Assembly: GCF_040545475.1 (NCBI RefSeq)
Contig: NZ_JBEPMA010000007.1
Location: 1 to 64,000 of the forward strand
DNA: 64,000 nt
Direction: 5' to 3'
From: Peptoniphilus_A olsenii
GTDB lineage: Bacteria; Bacillota; Clostridia; Tissierellales; Peptoniphilaceae
The notes below the pieces were generated by a model. That model made no database searches. It was not told the origin of the DNA and was given only the letters and a program-made list of their open reading frames with translations. The stretch's first letter is position 1, and every line of letters starts with the position of its first letter. Position numbers and translations under genes: made by a program. This document shows positions 26,276 to 34,710 of the stretch, piece by piece.

Positions 26276-27040
26276 TTGATAGATTCACATACACATTTAG
26301 ATGATGTAGCCTATGAAAAAGACAGAGAAGAGATAATAACAGCTCTAAAGGCAGAGGGGATTGATCTTGTTGTCAATAACTCCTCAGATTTAGAATCTTC
26401 AAAAAACTCAGTAGAACTTGCTAATAAATATTCAAATATTTATGCATGTATTGGAGTTCATCCACATGAAGCAAAAACTTATTCAGATGATGTTGAAAGG
26501 GAGATAATTGAGCTTTCTAAAAATGAAAAAGTAGTTGCAATAGGTGAGATAGGACTCGACTATTATTATGACAATTCGCCTCGAGATGTACAAAGAGAAG
26601 TTTTCGAAAGACAAATCGAGCTTGCAGATAAGTTAGGTAAAAACATAGTGATTCATTCGCGTGACGCATCACAGGAAACCTTTGATATTTTGGAAAGGGC
26701 ACATGAAAAATATGAATTTACAGCATTAATCCACTGCTATTCTCAATCTGTTGAGATGATGCATGAGTATATAAAAATGGGTGATTATATAGCTCTTGGT
26801 GGTGCTGTTACATTTAAAAATTCAAAAGTGCCTAAAGAAGTCGCCAAAGAAGTGCCTCTTGATAGGCTACTTTTGGAGACAGACTGTCCTTATATGACAC
26901 CAGTTCCTCATAGGGGTAAGAGGAACGAGCCGTCATATGTTAAACTGGTGGCAGATTATATTGCAAATTTAAGAGGTATAACTGTAGATGAATTAGTCAA
27001 AAAGACGGATGAAAATACCTTGAGGTTTTTTGGAATATGA
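26276..27040 (+). CDS. tatD: TatD-family metal-dependent deoxyribonuclease
   Basis: A 254-residue TIM-barrel hydrolase with the family motifs in order: DSHTHLDD, IGVHPHEA near 59, AIGEIGLDYYYD near 90, VIHSRDAS near 125, and LLETDCPYMTP near 197. It probably acts as a 3'-5' DNA exonuclease in repair or DNA turnover. The start is TTG at 26276 with AGGAGGA upstream, since no ATG fits. It overlaps the RNase M5 gene by 4 bases, as in other Firmicutes. Confidence 0.92.
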   Translation: MIDSHTHLDDVAYEKDREEIITALKAEGIDLVVNNSSDLESSKNSVELANKYSNIYACIGVHPHEAKTYSDDVEREIIELSKNEKVVAIGEIGLDYYYDNSPRDVQREVFERQIELADKLGKNIVIHSRDASQETFDILERAHEKYEFTALIHCYSQSVEMMHEYIKMGDYIALGGAVTFKNSKVPKEVAKEVPLDRLLLETDCPYMTPVPHRGKRNEPSYVKLVADYIANLRGITVDELVKKTDENTLRFFGI

Positions 27041-27588
27041 AACCGAGTATTAAAGAGGCAATTGTAGTTGAAGGAAGAGATGATATCACTGCTGTTAAAG
27101 CAGCAGTTGATGCAGAAATCTATTTCACACACGGATTTGGATTTGGTAAAAAATTAATTAAAACTTTAAAAGAAGTTGAAAAAAGAAATGGTCTAATCAT
27201 ATTTACCGATTCAGATTTCGTGGGATCGCAAATCAGGGAGAAAATCGTGACTGAAATTCCAAGGGCAAAGCATGCGTACTTATCACAAAAAGTGTCTACT
27301 AAAAAAGGAGATATAGGCGTAGAAAATGCCAGTCCCCAAGAGATACTAAAAGCATTAAAAGCTGCAAGAGCTACGGAATTTACAAAATCAGAAGAATATA
27401 CTATGAAAGATTTAATACAAAATAATTTAGTTAATTCTGATGATGCTAGTAAAAGACGTGAAGCACTCTCTGAAATTTTAAAAATTGGGCATGGAAATGC
27501 TAAGAAAACTTTAAACAAATTAAACTCCTTTGGTATAACTAGAGAAGAGTTTGAAAAAGCTTTGAGGCAGGTGAATTCTAATAGATAG
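27037..27588 (+). CDS. rnmV: Ribonuclease M5 (5S rRNA maturation)
   Basis: A 183-residue Toprim-domain nuclease that trims 5S rRNA precursor. IVVEGRDDITAVKAA holds the Toprim glutamate and LIIFTDSDFVGSQIREKI holds the D-x-D pair. The C-terminal half is the M5-specific part. Length and place between tatD and rsmA are standard. Its last codons overlap the start region of rsmA. Confidence 0.92.
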   Translation: MKPSIKEAIVVEGRDDITAVKAAVDAEIYFTHGFGFGKKLIKTLKEVEKRNGLIIFTDSDFVGSQIREKIVTEIPRAKHAYLSQKVSTKKGDIGVENASPQEILKALKAARATEFTKSEEYTMKDLIQNNLVNSDDASKRREALSEILKIGHGNAKKTLNKLNSFGITREEFEKALRQVNSNR

Positions 27589-28432
27589 ATTATATAAACC
27601 CAGTCGACTTACAGAAATATTAAATAAATATGGATTCAGGTTTACTAAATCATTAGGGCAAAATTTTCTTATTGATGGCAATATTGTGCGAAAAATTGCA
27701 GATGCAGCTGATATTACAGAAAATGATAATGTGCTTGAGATTGGACCTGGTGTAGGTACGCTGACAGAAGAACTTGCTCTTAGGGCTAAAAAAGTAGTGG
27801 CTGTCGAAATCGATGAAAAATTAAAACAAGTGCATAAAGAAACTTTACCTTATCAAAATGTGGAGATTGTATTTGGTGACATTTTAGACATTAATCTTGA
27901 AGATTTTGTAGAAGAAAAATTTAATGGCGAGAGCTTTAAAGTAGTAGCTAACCTACCTTATTATGTAACTACACCTATTGTAGAAAGACTTATACTTTCG
28001 AAAGTAGATATTTTGTCTATAACGGTTATGGTTCAAAAGGAGGTAGCAAAAAGACTATCTGCAGGACCTAATACTAAAGATTATGGCTCACTTTCAGTTT
28101 TTATAAACTACTACAGTGATTGTAAATACAATTTCAATGTGCCAAAGACTGTATTTATGCCAAAACCAAATGTAGATTCAGCAGTTATAACACTCAAAAT
28201 AAAACAAAGAGAAGACTTTGATACAGATTTTCTTTTTGAAGTCACAAGAGCAGCATTTTCTACTAGAAGAAAAACTATATTAAATTCTCTAACAAATTCA
28301 AAATTGAATTATTCAAAAGAGGATATAAAAAAAGCCTTGGAGTTATCAAATATTGATTCAACAAGGAGAGCAGAATCATTGGAGCTTGAAGAATTTAAAG
28401 TTTTGAGTATTAATTTAAGAAGTGTGGGGTAA
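27581..28432 (+). CDS. rsmA: 16S rRNA dimethyladenosine transferase; no standard start codon in frame
   Basis: The enzyme that dimethylates two adenines near the 3' end of 16S rRNA. The frame carries SLGQNFL, EIGPGVGTLTEEL, the acidic VEIDEKL strand and the catalytic NLPYYVTTP, as in KsgA. A GTG at 27686 would cut off the conserved N-terminal helix and the SLGQNFL motif, so it is too late. Reading back in frame, coding similarity (SRLTEILNKYGFRFTKSLGQNF) continues to a TGA at 27572-27574 with no ATG, GTG or TTG. The best available start is ATA at 27581, 7 bases after AGGCAGGTG, or ATT at 27575, giving 283-285 residues, close to B. subtilis (292). The start is inferred; a sequencing error is the main alternative. 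Confidence 0.85.
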   Translation: MDRLYKPSRLTEILNKYGFRFTKSLGQNFLIDGNIVRKIADAADITENDNVLEIGPGVGTLTEELALRAKKVVAVEIDEKLKQVHKETLPYQNVEIVFGDILDINLEDFVEEKFNGESFKVVANLPYYVTTPIVERLILSKVDILSITVMVQKEVAKRLSAGPNTKDYGSLSVFINYYSDCKYNFNVPKTVFMPKPNVDSAVITLKIKQREDFDTDFLFEVTRAAFSTRRKTILNSLTNSKLNYSKEDIKKALELSNIDSTRRAESLELEEFKVLSINLRSVG

Positions 28433-28438
28433 AATTAA

Positions 28439-28789
28439 ATGAGAGAAGAATATATTGACAAAATTGATAAAGAGCTAGAAAGAGATATTCGAGAATTTAG
28501 AGACGATGAAGATCTTATTGATATTCTATCGCAAATATTTAAATCATTATCAGATCCAACAAGGTTAAAAATTATTTATGCATTAAGTAAAGGTGAACTA
28601 TGTGTATCTGATATTTCGCTACTTTTAGATATGAGCCAGTCCTCAATATCACACCAACTTGCTTTTCTAAGAGGCCAAAGACTTATAAAAGTGAGAAGAA
28701 TTGGCAGAAGAGCTTACTATTCGCTTGATGACGAGCATGTATTTTGCATTTTTAAAGATGGAATTGATCATGCAATGCACAAGCTATAA
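28439..28789 (+). CDS. ArsR/SmtB-family metal-sensing repressor (CzrA-like)
   Basis: A 116-residue winged-helix repressor. The DNA-reading region is LCVSDISLLLDMSQSSISHQL. The last helix contains D-x-H, ten residues, then H-x-x-H (within DDEHVF and DHAMH), exactly the spacing of the zinc/cobalt site of CzrA and SmtB. It should leave DNA when zinc or a similar metal binds. No zinc exporter adjoins it; the nearest transporter is the manganese exporter 527 bases downstream, beyond the glutaredoxin gene and a terminator. It starts 6 bases after rsmA with a weak ribosome site, so it is probably read through from the operon. Confidence 0.85.
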   Translation: MREEYIDKIDKELERDIREFRDDEDLIDILSQIFKSLSDPTRLKIIYALSKGELCVSDISLLLDMSQSSISHQLAFLRGQRLIKVRRIGRRAYYSLDDEHVFCIFKDGIDHAMHKL

Positions 28790-28839
28790 TTGATTTATAA
28801 AAATCGAAAAGGGTATAATAAAAAGTAGGAGGAATGAAT

Positions 28840-29067
28840 ATGAGTAAAGTAACAGTTTATACAAGTAATACTTGTCCTTATTGCACTATGGCTAAGGATT
28901 ATTTAAAAGACAAAGAAATTAATTTTGTTGAAAAAAATGTTCAATCTGACAAAGAAGCAAGAGATGAGCTTATTGCAATGGGATATACAGGAGTGCCTGT
29001 AATCTGTGTTGATGATGAGCAAATTGTAGGTTTTGACAAAAATAGACTAGATGAACTATTAAAATAA
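28840..29067 (+). CDS. Glutaredoxin-like thiol-disulfide protein (NrdH/GrxC type)
   Basis: A 75-residue thioredoxin-fold protein with a CPYC active site at the end of the first strand, the TGVPVICVDDEQIVGFD segment with the cis-proline, and no extra domains. It would reduce disulfides in the cytoplasm, perhaps for ribonucleotide reductase or another partner. Of two in-frame ATGs (28834, 28840) the second is chosen because AGGAGG is 7 bases ahead of it. A strong terminator follows. Confidence 0.85.
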   Translation: MSKVTVYTSNTCPYCTMAKDYLKDKEINFVEKNVQSDKEARDELIAMGYTGVPVICVDDEQIVGFDKNRLDELLK

Positions 29068-29081
29068 GATTAGACTAAATT

Positions 29082-29106
29082 AGATGCCGTTAAGGCATCT
29101 TTTTTT
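29082..29106 (+). terminator. Terminator of the metG-to-glutaredoxin run
   Basis: AGATGCC (29082-29088) pairs with GGCATCT (29094-29100), loop GTTAA, followed by a run of seven T. Confidence 0.92.
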
Positions 29107-29224
29107 GGTATTAATTAAAAAATTATCGATGCATTTAATAAAATTTCTCTAAAATAGGATTTATTTTAAACAGAAATTAAGTTCATAATATAACAAGAAA
29201 ATTAAAAATATTTTGAATAAAGTC

Positions 29225-29252
29225 TTGAATTAATAATTTTCTGGTGTATAAT
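29225..29252 (+). promoter_or_regulatory. Promoter of mntP
   Basis: TTGAAT at 29225-29230 and TATAAT at 29247-29252 are 16 bases apart. The leader of about 55 bases is too short to hold the manganese-sensing yybP-ykoY riboswitch. Confidence 0.7.
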
Positions 29253-29315
29253 TTAAATTCGTATTAATTTAGAGTATTGGTATTTTAGAATTATATGATT
29301 TATGGTGATTAATTA

Positions 29316-29876
29316 ATGTATTTAGCTGAGTATGGTTTATTAGGTATCGGTTTAGCTATGGACGCTTTTGCGGCTTCTATATGCAAAGGTCTTTCTATGA
29401 AAAGAGATTTTTTAAAAAATGCAACGATTGTTGCACTGTTTTTTGGTTTTTTCCAAGCACTTATGCCTTATCTAGGATATAGGCTTGGATCAGTTTTTGC
29501 AGATAGTCTAAAGGCTGTTGACCACTGGATAGCATTTATTCTTTTACTTATCATTGGAATTAATATGATTAGAGAATCTCGAGATAAAACATGTGATATG
29601 GACAGTGGTATAATGGATTTTAAAAATTTACTTATGCTTTCTATTGCTACTTCTATTGATGCTATGGTAGTTGGAGTATCTTTTGCTTTTTTAGATAGAA
29701 ATATTTATTATGCTGCAATTATAATTGGCGTTATTACTTTTTTCATATCTCTTGTTGGTGTTAAAATTGGAAAAGATTTTGGAATTAAATTTAAAGATAA
29801 GGCACAAATTGCTGGAGGAATTGTTCTTATATTTTTAGGTGCTAAAATTTTATTTGAACATTTAGGATTTTTATGA
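29316..29876 (+). CDS. mntP: Manganese efflux pump MntP
   Basis: A 186-residue membrane protein with six hydrophobic segments and two related halves. Each half carries the family's aspartate motif: GLAMDAFAASICKGLSM near 12 and ATSIDAMVVGVSFAFL near 109. It exports manganese to prevent toxicity. It has its own promoter and terminator. No manganese riboswitch is seen; control by the CzrA-like regulator upstream is possible but unsupported. Confidence 0.93.
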   Translation: MYLAEYGLLGIGLAMDAFAASICKGLSMKRDFLKNATIVALFFGFFQALMPYLGYRLGSVFADSLKAVDHWIAFILLLIIGINMIRESRDKTCDMDSGIMDFKNLLMLSIATSIDAMVVGVSFAFLDRNIYYAAIIIGVITFFISLVGVKIGKDFGIKFKDKAQIAGGIVLIFLGAKILFEHLGFL

Positions 29877-30177
29877 TAAATAAATTTTGGGTTAGGAAAA
29901 TGAGAATATATAAATCGGTTTGGGATTATAATGCAGTTGCTTAAATTTGTTCATTTTATACAAAAACTTTTTTAAACAAGAATAATTTTGAACAGAAATT
30001 AAATTTACAATTCATATAGAAAAATTAAAATAAAATTAGAAACCTATCTTGGTTTAGTGGTCGAGATAGATTCCCGGTTTATTTTTTTATTTAATTATCA
30101 TAAATATCATAATAGTTGAACAATAATATTGAAATAAATAAAAACGATAAGCTAGTTAAATAGCCTATCGTTTTTAT
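29877..30177. other. Gene-free region after mntP with two terminators
   Basis: About 160 bases of AT-rich sequence with no gene are followed by the mntP terminator (30039-30088) and the left arm of the long inverted repeat (30125-30190). Confidence 0.7.
30039..30088 (+). terminator. Probable mntP terminator
   Basis: AAACC (30040-30044) pairs with GGTTT (30076-30080) and TATCT (30045-30049) with AGATA (30064-30068), leaving a 7-base bulge, followed by ATTTTTTTAT. Confidence 0.65.
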
Positions 30178-30190
30178 TTATTTCAATATT
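30125..30190. terminator. 29-bp inverted repeat acting as bidirectional terminator, overlapping a stop codon
   Basis: 30125-30153 and 30162-30190 are complementary over 29 bp with one mismatch and an 8-base loop. The right arm includes the last four codons and stop of the minus-strand deacetylase gene. A/T runs on both sides of the GATAAGCT core let it end transcription from either direction. Confidence 0.85.
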
Positions 30191-31218
30191 CCAAATTCGT
30201 ATCCATTATCTCTAAAGTATTTTATCACTGAAGAAAGGGAATCAGCTGTCAATTGTTTATTAATTGCATCATGAGATAATACTACGGCGATATTTGTTGA
30301 TTTATTTTCTTGTAGAGATTTTCTTACATATTCTACTTGTCCAGCTGTGGTAGTTGGTCTATCGCTTTTTGGTTGAGCATCTCCAGTTAGTGTATTCCAA
30401 TCTATCCAATTTATATTGTTTTTGGCAAGCAAATCATTTGCTGCTTTAGTATTGTTCCAAGACATCTCTCCACCTGGATATCTAAATACGCTTGAGTAGA
30501 AATTATCGCCAAAAAATTTACGGAGTGCTTCATTAGTCATCTGCACTTCTGTTATTACTCTGTCGGGATTTACTGTCCTTCCAGGATATAAAAGTGAATA
30601 ATTATGTGTAAATGAATGGGTTGCTATTGAATTACCATTAGTTATTATCTCTCTCATTACAGGTGCATGCTTTTCTGTTATAGATTTTCCAACTAAGAAG
30701 AATGTGGCACGTGCATTTTCTTTTTTGAGAGTTTCTAATATTTGCGGTGTAATTTGTAAATTGGGTCCATCATCAAATGTTAGAAATACAATTTTCTTAT
30801 TTAAATCATTTGAGTCTTTTTCAATATAATTACAAATTTCACCAGCATCATATGCATATTTATCTACTTTTTTAATGTGATTGGAGCCTTCTACTAAATA
30901 TTCATCTTTTATTTTAGTAATTGGTTCTAGCACCTGATTAGAAATTTCTTCAGATGAATAAAACAACTTTTGAGTTCTTTCTTCGGTAATTGCATTTGTA
31001 TAATACCACATAAGGGCAGGCGAATATCCTTTAATAACTTGTTTATTAGAGCAAGATATTAACTTAATAACCAGAGTCAAAATAATAATAGTCAAAATAG
31101 ATAGAGAAAGTATTTGACGTCTTCTCTTTATTTTTCTGGCACGTCTTCTTCTTTGAATTCTACGCCTATGTTCATAATCTATCTGAGTTGTATTCAAATC
31201 TTTATCCGTACTTTGCAT
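30178..31218 (-). CDS. Membrane-anchored polysaccharide deacetylase (NodB domain)
   Basis: A 346-residue protein: a very basic cytoplasmic N-terminus (RRRIQRRRRARKIKRRR), one membrane segment at about 34-52, a linker, and a NodB carbohydrate esterase domain from about 140. Motifs: TFDDGPN near 148 (catalytic Asp and metal Asp), the SFTHNYS histidines near 200 (H-x3-H), RYPGGEMSW near 244 and LSHDA near 314. It would remove acetyl groups from peptidoglycan or another surface polymer outside the cell, affecting lysozyme resistance. It has a GGAGG site and follows a minus-strand surface-protein gene. Confidence 0.88.
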   Translation of the reverse strand: MQSTDKDLNTTQIDYEHRRRIQRRRRARKIKRRRQILSLSILTIIILTLVIKLISCSNKQVIKGYSPALMWYYTNAITEERTQKLFYSSEEISNQVLEPITKIKDEYLVEGSNHIKKVDKYAYDAGEICNYIEKDSNDLNKKIVFLTFDDGPNLQITPQILETLKKENARATFFLVGKSITEKHAPVMREIITNGNSIATHSFTHNYSLLYPGRTVNPDRVITEVQMTNEALRKFFGDNFYSSVFRYPGGEMSWNNTKAANDLLAKNNINWIDWNTLTGDAQPKSDRPTTTAGQVEYVRKSLQENKSTNIAVVLSHDAINKQLTADSLSSVIKYFRDNGYEFGILK

Positions 31219-31291
31219 AATAAACCTCCATTGATAATATACATCAGCAGAAACAAAGATTCAACAACAAAAAGATTACAATATACTTTTA

Positions 31292-33292
31292 TTATAATGC
31301 TCTATAAATCAAATACAATATTTCCTCTAGAGACAGTTCTTCATCCGGTTTTATTTCATCTCCAATTAGTTCAAAACCTTTAGCTATGATATAGTAATTT
31401 TCATATTCTTTTAAGTTTTTTTGATTTTCAAAAATGTCTTCTTTAAAAATTTTTTTTGCTTGTGTGAACTTCTCGAGATTGTCATAATATACAATAGCTT
31501 TAACGGCGTCTTTTTCTATTATATTTTTATCTTTTATTTTTTCTAAGTTTTTAATACCGTAATTTAAGCCAATGGCATTTAAAGGTTCTACGTCATAACC
31601 TTCAAGTAAATCTATAAATTCACCATAAGTCACCTTGTCAGCTAGGTTTTTATTCACAATGCCTAATCCTGCATTTGTCATATAATTGATGGCATCTTTA
31701 TTTCTTGCATTATTTAAATCTGAATAGTTGATTTGTTCTTTGAAATTAACTATATTACCATTTATATCACGTAGTACTTTATCTTCACCAATCTGTGGAT
31801 TTATAGAATTTATTGATCCATAAAATAGTTTTGGACCTTCATTTGTCATTTGGTATTTTAAACCGAAATCTTTTGAATTAAAATAAATTTCAGTTGCTTC
31901 TTCTGGTGTGAGTTTAAGTTTTTCTTTATTAAACTCCACAGCAGAATAATCACGTGAAAATGAATTTAAATTTTTGTCATAATTTATTTGGATTTTAACG
32001 CCATCTCCAATTACAAGCCTTGTATAAACATAACGTGGTATTAAAATATCTGCATATTCTTTGTGATAAGTTACCTTCATTTTTTTGAAGTTCAAGTCAT
32101 TTGTATTTGCATAATCTCTGGTAATTTCAATTGCCATTTTTTTAAGTTCGTCTTCTTTTAATTTTTGATTATTTTTAGAATTTTCGTAATTTGAAACTGA
32201 AAGAAGTTCCAGAGTTTTTGCGTTTAATATGACATCTGCTTGTATTTCACCTTTTAATAGTGTAATTTCATAGGTATAGATTTTGTCGTGAGAATAAGTC
32301 GAAATATTTTTTACTTTATAGCCATCGCCGATTATTTCTTTGGCAATTTTCTTGGCCTCGGATTGAGGTGCTAAATTTTTTATGCCTTTAAGTTTTTCTT
32401 TTTCAACTTTGCTAAGACTACCGTCTGCATTGCTACTTTCTGCGGCGTCCTTTGCATAACCATACCCAGAGTAAAAATCATTATCAGATATTTCGCCAGT
32501 TCTTGCGTTAATATTTGGCACTTGTGTATAATATACTCTCTCAGATTTATCATTTTTAATTAAATAAGATAATTTTAATGGGGACTCTTTTTGCAAAATC
32601 TCTTTTGATTTTTTCATTCCAATTTTATCTTCTTTTTTGAAATGTGAATCCTTAATAAAAGATACAAATTCACCAAAATTAGATGCTATACTTATAGAAT
32701 TAATTTCTTTGTGAACAGGAGAGTAAGTTACTACTATATTTTGATCTACAAAAGGTATTCCATTCATAGTTCGCATATAAGAAAAATTATGTTCTCCTGT
32801 ATATCTATCGATGGAATAATCTTGTAATACATAATTTTTGTCAAAATTATTTATAGCTTGATTTAAAACTTTATTGATTTCTTCTTCAGCGTCATTTTTA
32901 GACAGATTTATTTTATTATTCTTATTATCTTCATTTACTGTATTCTTGGAATAGGAAACTAAATCTCCATCAGAGTTGACACTAACATAAATATTTCCCA
33001 GTTTATCGTCGGACCACTCGTAATTAGTAATATATTTCTTTTTTGTTAAATCTTGTAAAAATTTATTTTCAAATCTTTCATCTAAAGATGTTCGAGATAT
33101 ATTAAAATATTCATAGTCATTTGAGATATTAAATACTTTTTTGAGATTTTCTAGCTCGCCCTTTACACTTTCTTCAGAAATATTTTGTATTTCTGAATTT
33201 TTGGTATTTGTATTTTCAGTAGCTGCAAAAGTTGGGCTGATTAAACTTGCAGTCAATATGGTAGTAAGAGCCAATTTTTTATAAACTTTCAT
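31292..33292 (-). CDS. Exported surface protein with YcdB/PepSY-like repeats
   Basis: A 666-residue secreted protein with a clear signal peptide (LALTTILTASLISPTFAA). The middle contains two or more copies of a unit with a hydrophobic strand pattern and phrases like MNGIPFVDQNIVVTYSPVHK and the LTPEEATEIYF type, resembling YcdB/YcdC and PepSY-type domains. The C-terminal 150 residues look like degenerate SLH-type helices (for example NKDAINYMTNAGLG), which may bind the cell wall. No catalytic motif is seen. Likely an envelope protein; function unknown. The gene is followed by the deacetylase on the same strand, 73 bases away. Confidence 0.6.
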   Translation of the reverse strand: MKVYKKLALTTILTASLISPTFAATENTNTKNSEIQNISEESVKGELENLKKVFNISNDYEYFNISRTSLDERFENKFLQDLTKKKYITNYEWSDDKLGNIYVSVNSDGDLVSYSKNTVNEDNKNNKINLSKNDAEEEINKVLNQAINNFDKNYVLQDYSIDRYTGEHNFSYMRTMNGIPFVDQNIVVTYSPVHKEINSISIASNFGEFVSFIKDSHFKKEDKIGMKKSKEILQKESPLKLSYLIKNDKSERVYYTQVPNINARTGEISDNDFYSGYGYAKDAAESSNADGSLSKVEKEKLKGIKNLAPQSEAKKIAKEIIGDGYKVKNISTYSHDKIYTYEITLLKGEIQADVILNAKTLELLSVSNYENSKNNQKLKEDELKKMAIEITRDYANTNDLNFKKMKVTYHKEYADILIPRYVYTRLVIGDGVKIQINYDKNLNSFSRDYSAVEFNKEKLKLTPEEATEIYFNSKDFGLKYQMTNEGPKLFYGSINSINPQIGEDKVLRDINGNIVNFKEQINYSDLNNARNKDAINYMTNAGLGIVNKNLADKVTYGEFIDLLEGYDVEPLNAIGLNYGIKNLEKIKDKNIIEKDAVKAIVYYDNLEKFTQAKKIFKEDIFENQKNLKEYENYYIIAKGFELIGDEIKPDEELSLEEILYLIYRAL

Positions 33293-33353
33293 TAAAACAC
33301 TTCCTTCGTATGCTTTTTATTTATGAATATTAAACCTTTCATATGTAAAAGAA

Positions 33354-33377
33354 AAAGGGAAGCCGCAACTTCCCTTT
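33354..33377 (-). terminator. Terminator of the DUF1858 gene
   Basis: AAAGGGAAG (33354-33362) pairs with CTTCCCTTT (33369-33377); on the minus strand the stem is followed by a T-run. Confidence 0.88.
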
Positions 33378-33382
33378 GTATA

Positions 33383-33592
33383 TTATGCTTCAGAATTTTC
33401 CTTGTTATCACTATTAAGCGCAGATACAAGAACTTCAGGATCAATACCATGCACCATTGCGGCTTCTTCTAGTGATTCCATTTGAGAAGAAGGGCACATA
33501 ATACATCCCATTCCAAAACTCATTAGCGTACCAATTGATTCAGGTTTTTTTGAAAGAATTTCGCCTATAAGCATATCTTTTTTAATTTCCAT
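33383..33592 (-). CDS. DUF1858-domain protein with a CxxC pair
   Basis: A 69-residue protein that is nearly all one DUF1858 domain: an N-terminal IGEILSKKPESIGTLMSFGMGC segment, then the MGCIMC cysteine pair near 28-34 and a helical tail. This family is often seen alone or fused to hybrid-cluster and redox proteins in anaerobes and is thought to be redox-active, but its role is not established. It has a perfect GGGAGGTG site and its own terminator. Confidence 0.85.
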   Translation of the reverse strand: MEIKKDMLIGEILSKKPESIGTLMSFGMGCIMCPSSQMESLEEAAMVHGIDPEVLVSALNSDNKENSEA

Positions 33593-33651
33593 CTAAAAAA
33601 CACCTCCCTGTTAAAAATGTATACCCGAGAAGGGTAGTTTAAAACTATTTA

Positions 33652-34560
33652 TTAGCTATAATTAAAGCTAGAATAACTGTCAAAAATGCCCTCTCCCGTA
33701 CTTGTTCCAAGTGTAATTTTAAAATTATTTTTAGGTTCAAATCCATTATCTTTTAAAACTTTTTCGATGTCAATTTCGCCATCATAATCTAAAATTTTCT
33801 CTTTTTCTCCTTGAACAATTTTTATCTGTGGTTTATAGGTAAATTTACCCACATATTTTGCAGAAAGTGGAGTAACCTCTACTAAATCTTCTGCCTTAAT
33901 ATATTCTAACCCAGCAGATAATTGTCCTTCTGTTGTTCCTACAACATTAGATTTAATATTTTCAAAAAAATCTTCAATTTTAAGTTTAGGCTTGTCAGAA
34001 ATTTTAAGAGATTTTTCATCAAAACTTGTCACATAATTTGTAATTTTAACAGAAACTTGATTATTTACAAGAGGTTTTGGATCTAATTTTTCAGATTTTA
34101 CAATAACATCGGAATTTTCTTTATCAAAGTCAACATAAAATCCTACAACCTTGCCAAGTTCTCTAAGTTGAAAATAATTGTACCCGTCAATTGTGTAACT
34201 TGTAAATCGAACTTCTTCTCCGTCAACTAAAACTTTATGTGTAGATTTCTTTGGTTCATTAATAGAATTTTTAAGTGGTTTTAAATCGTCAGCGGTTTTT
34301 TTATATTTGCCATCTCTCTCAATTTTGATTGCATTTCTATCAGAATCATAAACCACATCAAAACCTACATCTTTACCTTCTAAGAGTGCAGCTACATCAC
34401 GGAGTTTAAAATAATTGTTATTCTCAATAATATATCCTTTGATATCTTGTTTTTCGCCATCATATATTATATTTTGACTAGAAACTTTAGCACCTGCATA
34501 AACCATCGTACTTGAAGCAACTATTAATGCCGAAGTGAGTATTCCTAAAATTTTTTTCAT
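33652..34560 (-). CDS. Exported protein with copper amine oxidase N-terminal-like domains
   Basis: A 302-residue secreted protein. A signal peptide (ILGILTSALIVASSTMVYA) is followed by two copies of the copper-amine-oxidase N-terminal-like fold, seen as NNYFKLRDVAALLEGK near 47 and YNYFQLRELGKVVGF near 125, each a strand-helix unit common in wall-associated proteins of clostridia. The last 130 residues match nothing I know. The ATG at 34560 is chosen because AAGGAGG stands 6 bases ahead; an earlier in-frame ATG has no site. Likely a cell-surface binding protein; ligand unknown. Confidence 0.72.
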   Translation of the reverse strand: MKKILGILTSALIVASSTMVYAGAKVSSQNIIYDGEKQDIKGYIIENNNYFKLRDVAALLEGKDVGFDVVYDSDRNAIKIERDGKYKKTADDLKPLKNSINEPKKSTHKVLVDGEEVRFTSYTIDGYNYFQLRELGKVVGFYVDFDKENSDVIVKSEKLDPKPLVNNQVSVKITNYVTSFDEKSLKISDKPKLKIEDFFENIKSNVVGTTEGQLSAGLEYIKAEDLVEVTPLSAKYVGKFTYKPQIKIVQGEKEKILDYDGEIDIEKVLKDNGFEPKNNFKITLGTSTGEGIFDSYSSFNYS

Positions 34561-34710
34561 ATTTCCTCCTTGTATCCTGAATAGCAATTAAGATTATATA
34601 TTCATAATCTATTAAAATATTAGTAAATATTTCATCTAAACACTATTCTATGTTAAAAGTCTTCACTCGACAAGAGTCATTTTTTGAAATATAATGAAGT
34701 GGGTGATTTT

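Noticed and set aside
27686..27688. GTG as the start of rsmA
   Set aside because: It would remove SLGQNFL and the preceding helix, which are conserved and encoded in the same frame just upstream.
29107..29315. Manganese (yybP-ykoY) riboswitch for mntP
   Set aside because: The promoter at 29225-29252 leaves only about 55 bases of leader and none of the conserved aptamer loops are seen.
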